Below are positions 6,640 through 6,642 of a stretch of 6,642 nt of DNA, in pieces (position 1 is the stretch's first letter; every line of letters starts with the position of its first letter). Origin of the DNA: Lachnospiraceae bacterium. Lineage in GTDB: Bacteria; Bacillota; Clostridia; Lachnospirales; Lachnospiraceae. The notes under the pieces were generated by a model. That model was not told the DNA's origin, made no database searches, and saw only the letters and a list, made by a program, of their open reading frames with translations. The position numbers were made by a program, and so were the translations under genes. The DNA is taken from contig DOVG01000065.1 in assembly GCA_003520205.1 (NCBI GenBank), positions 1-6,642 of the forward strand, in the 5' to 3' direction.

Positions 6640-6642
6640 GTC

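Overview
The window is an AT-rich stretch of about 6.6 kb in which every supported gene lies on the minus strand. The gene types, strong AGGAGG-type ribosome binding sites, sigma-A-like promoters and secreted proteins with signal peptides ending in ...A/ADE point to a low-GC Gram-positive, most likely a Clostridia/Lachnospiraceae-type gut or rumen anaerobe. The exact taxon cannot be fixed from this sequence.

Reading in the direction of transcription (right to left), there are three transcription units. (1) 6537-5028: an ABC ATPase followed by an overlapping six-segment membrane protein, forming a small ABC-2-type transporter of unknown substrate. (2) 4829-3552: a secreted PcsB/EnvC-like murein hydrolase, with signal peptide, long coiled coil, Ala-rich linker and intact M23/LytM domain. 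It has its own consensus promoter and a clear intrinsic terminator. (3) 3253 to beyond the left edge: a complete MMPL/RND-type membrane transporter of 698 residues, then 33 bases later a secreted protein ending, as far as visible, in Leu-x-x-Gly-type heptad repeats (YhgE/Pip-associated type). The pair looks like a transporter plus an extracytoplasmic stalk or partner protein.

The most informative non-coding part is the 298-base gap 3254-3551. From right to left it holds a palindrome next to the peptidase stop codon, the peptidase terminator, and a TTGACA-17-GATAAT promoter whose spacer contains the 13-base palindrome ATAACA-C-TGTTAT. A second copy of that palindrome lies just past the predicted start site, and then come three more near-palindromes in a leader of about 180 bases. 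This is the layout of a tightly repressed transporter operon, of the kind usually controlled by a TetR- or MarR-type repressor. The repressor gene is not in the window.

A second notable signal is an 18-base sequence built on the palindrome TGACA-N4-TGTCA. It occurs at 3534-3551 and again, inverted, at 6622-6639. The two copies exactly flank the peptidase and ABC genes, so they could be a shared operator or the ends of a transposable block. I found no tRNA, rRNA, CRISPR array, transposase or credible plus-strand gene.
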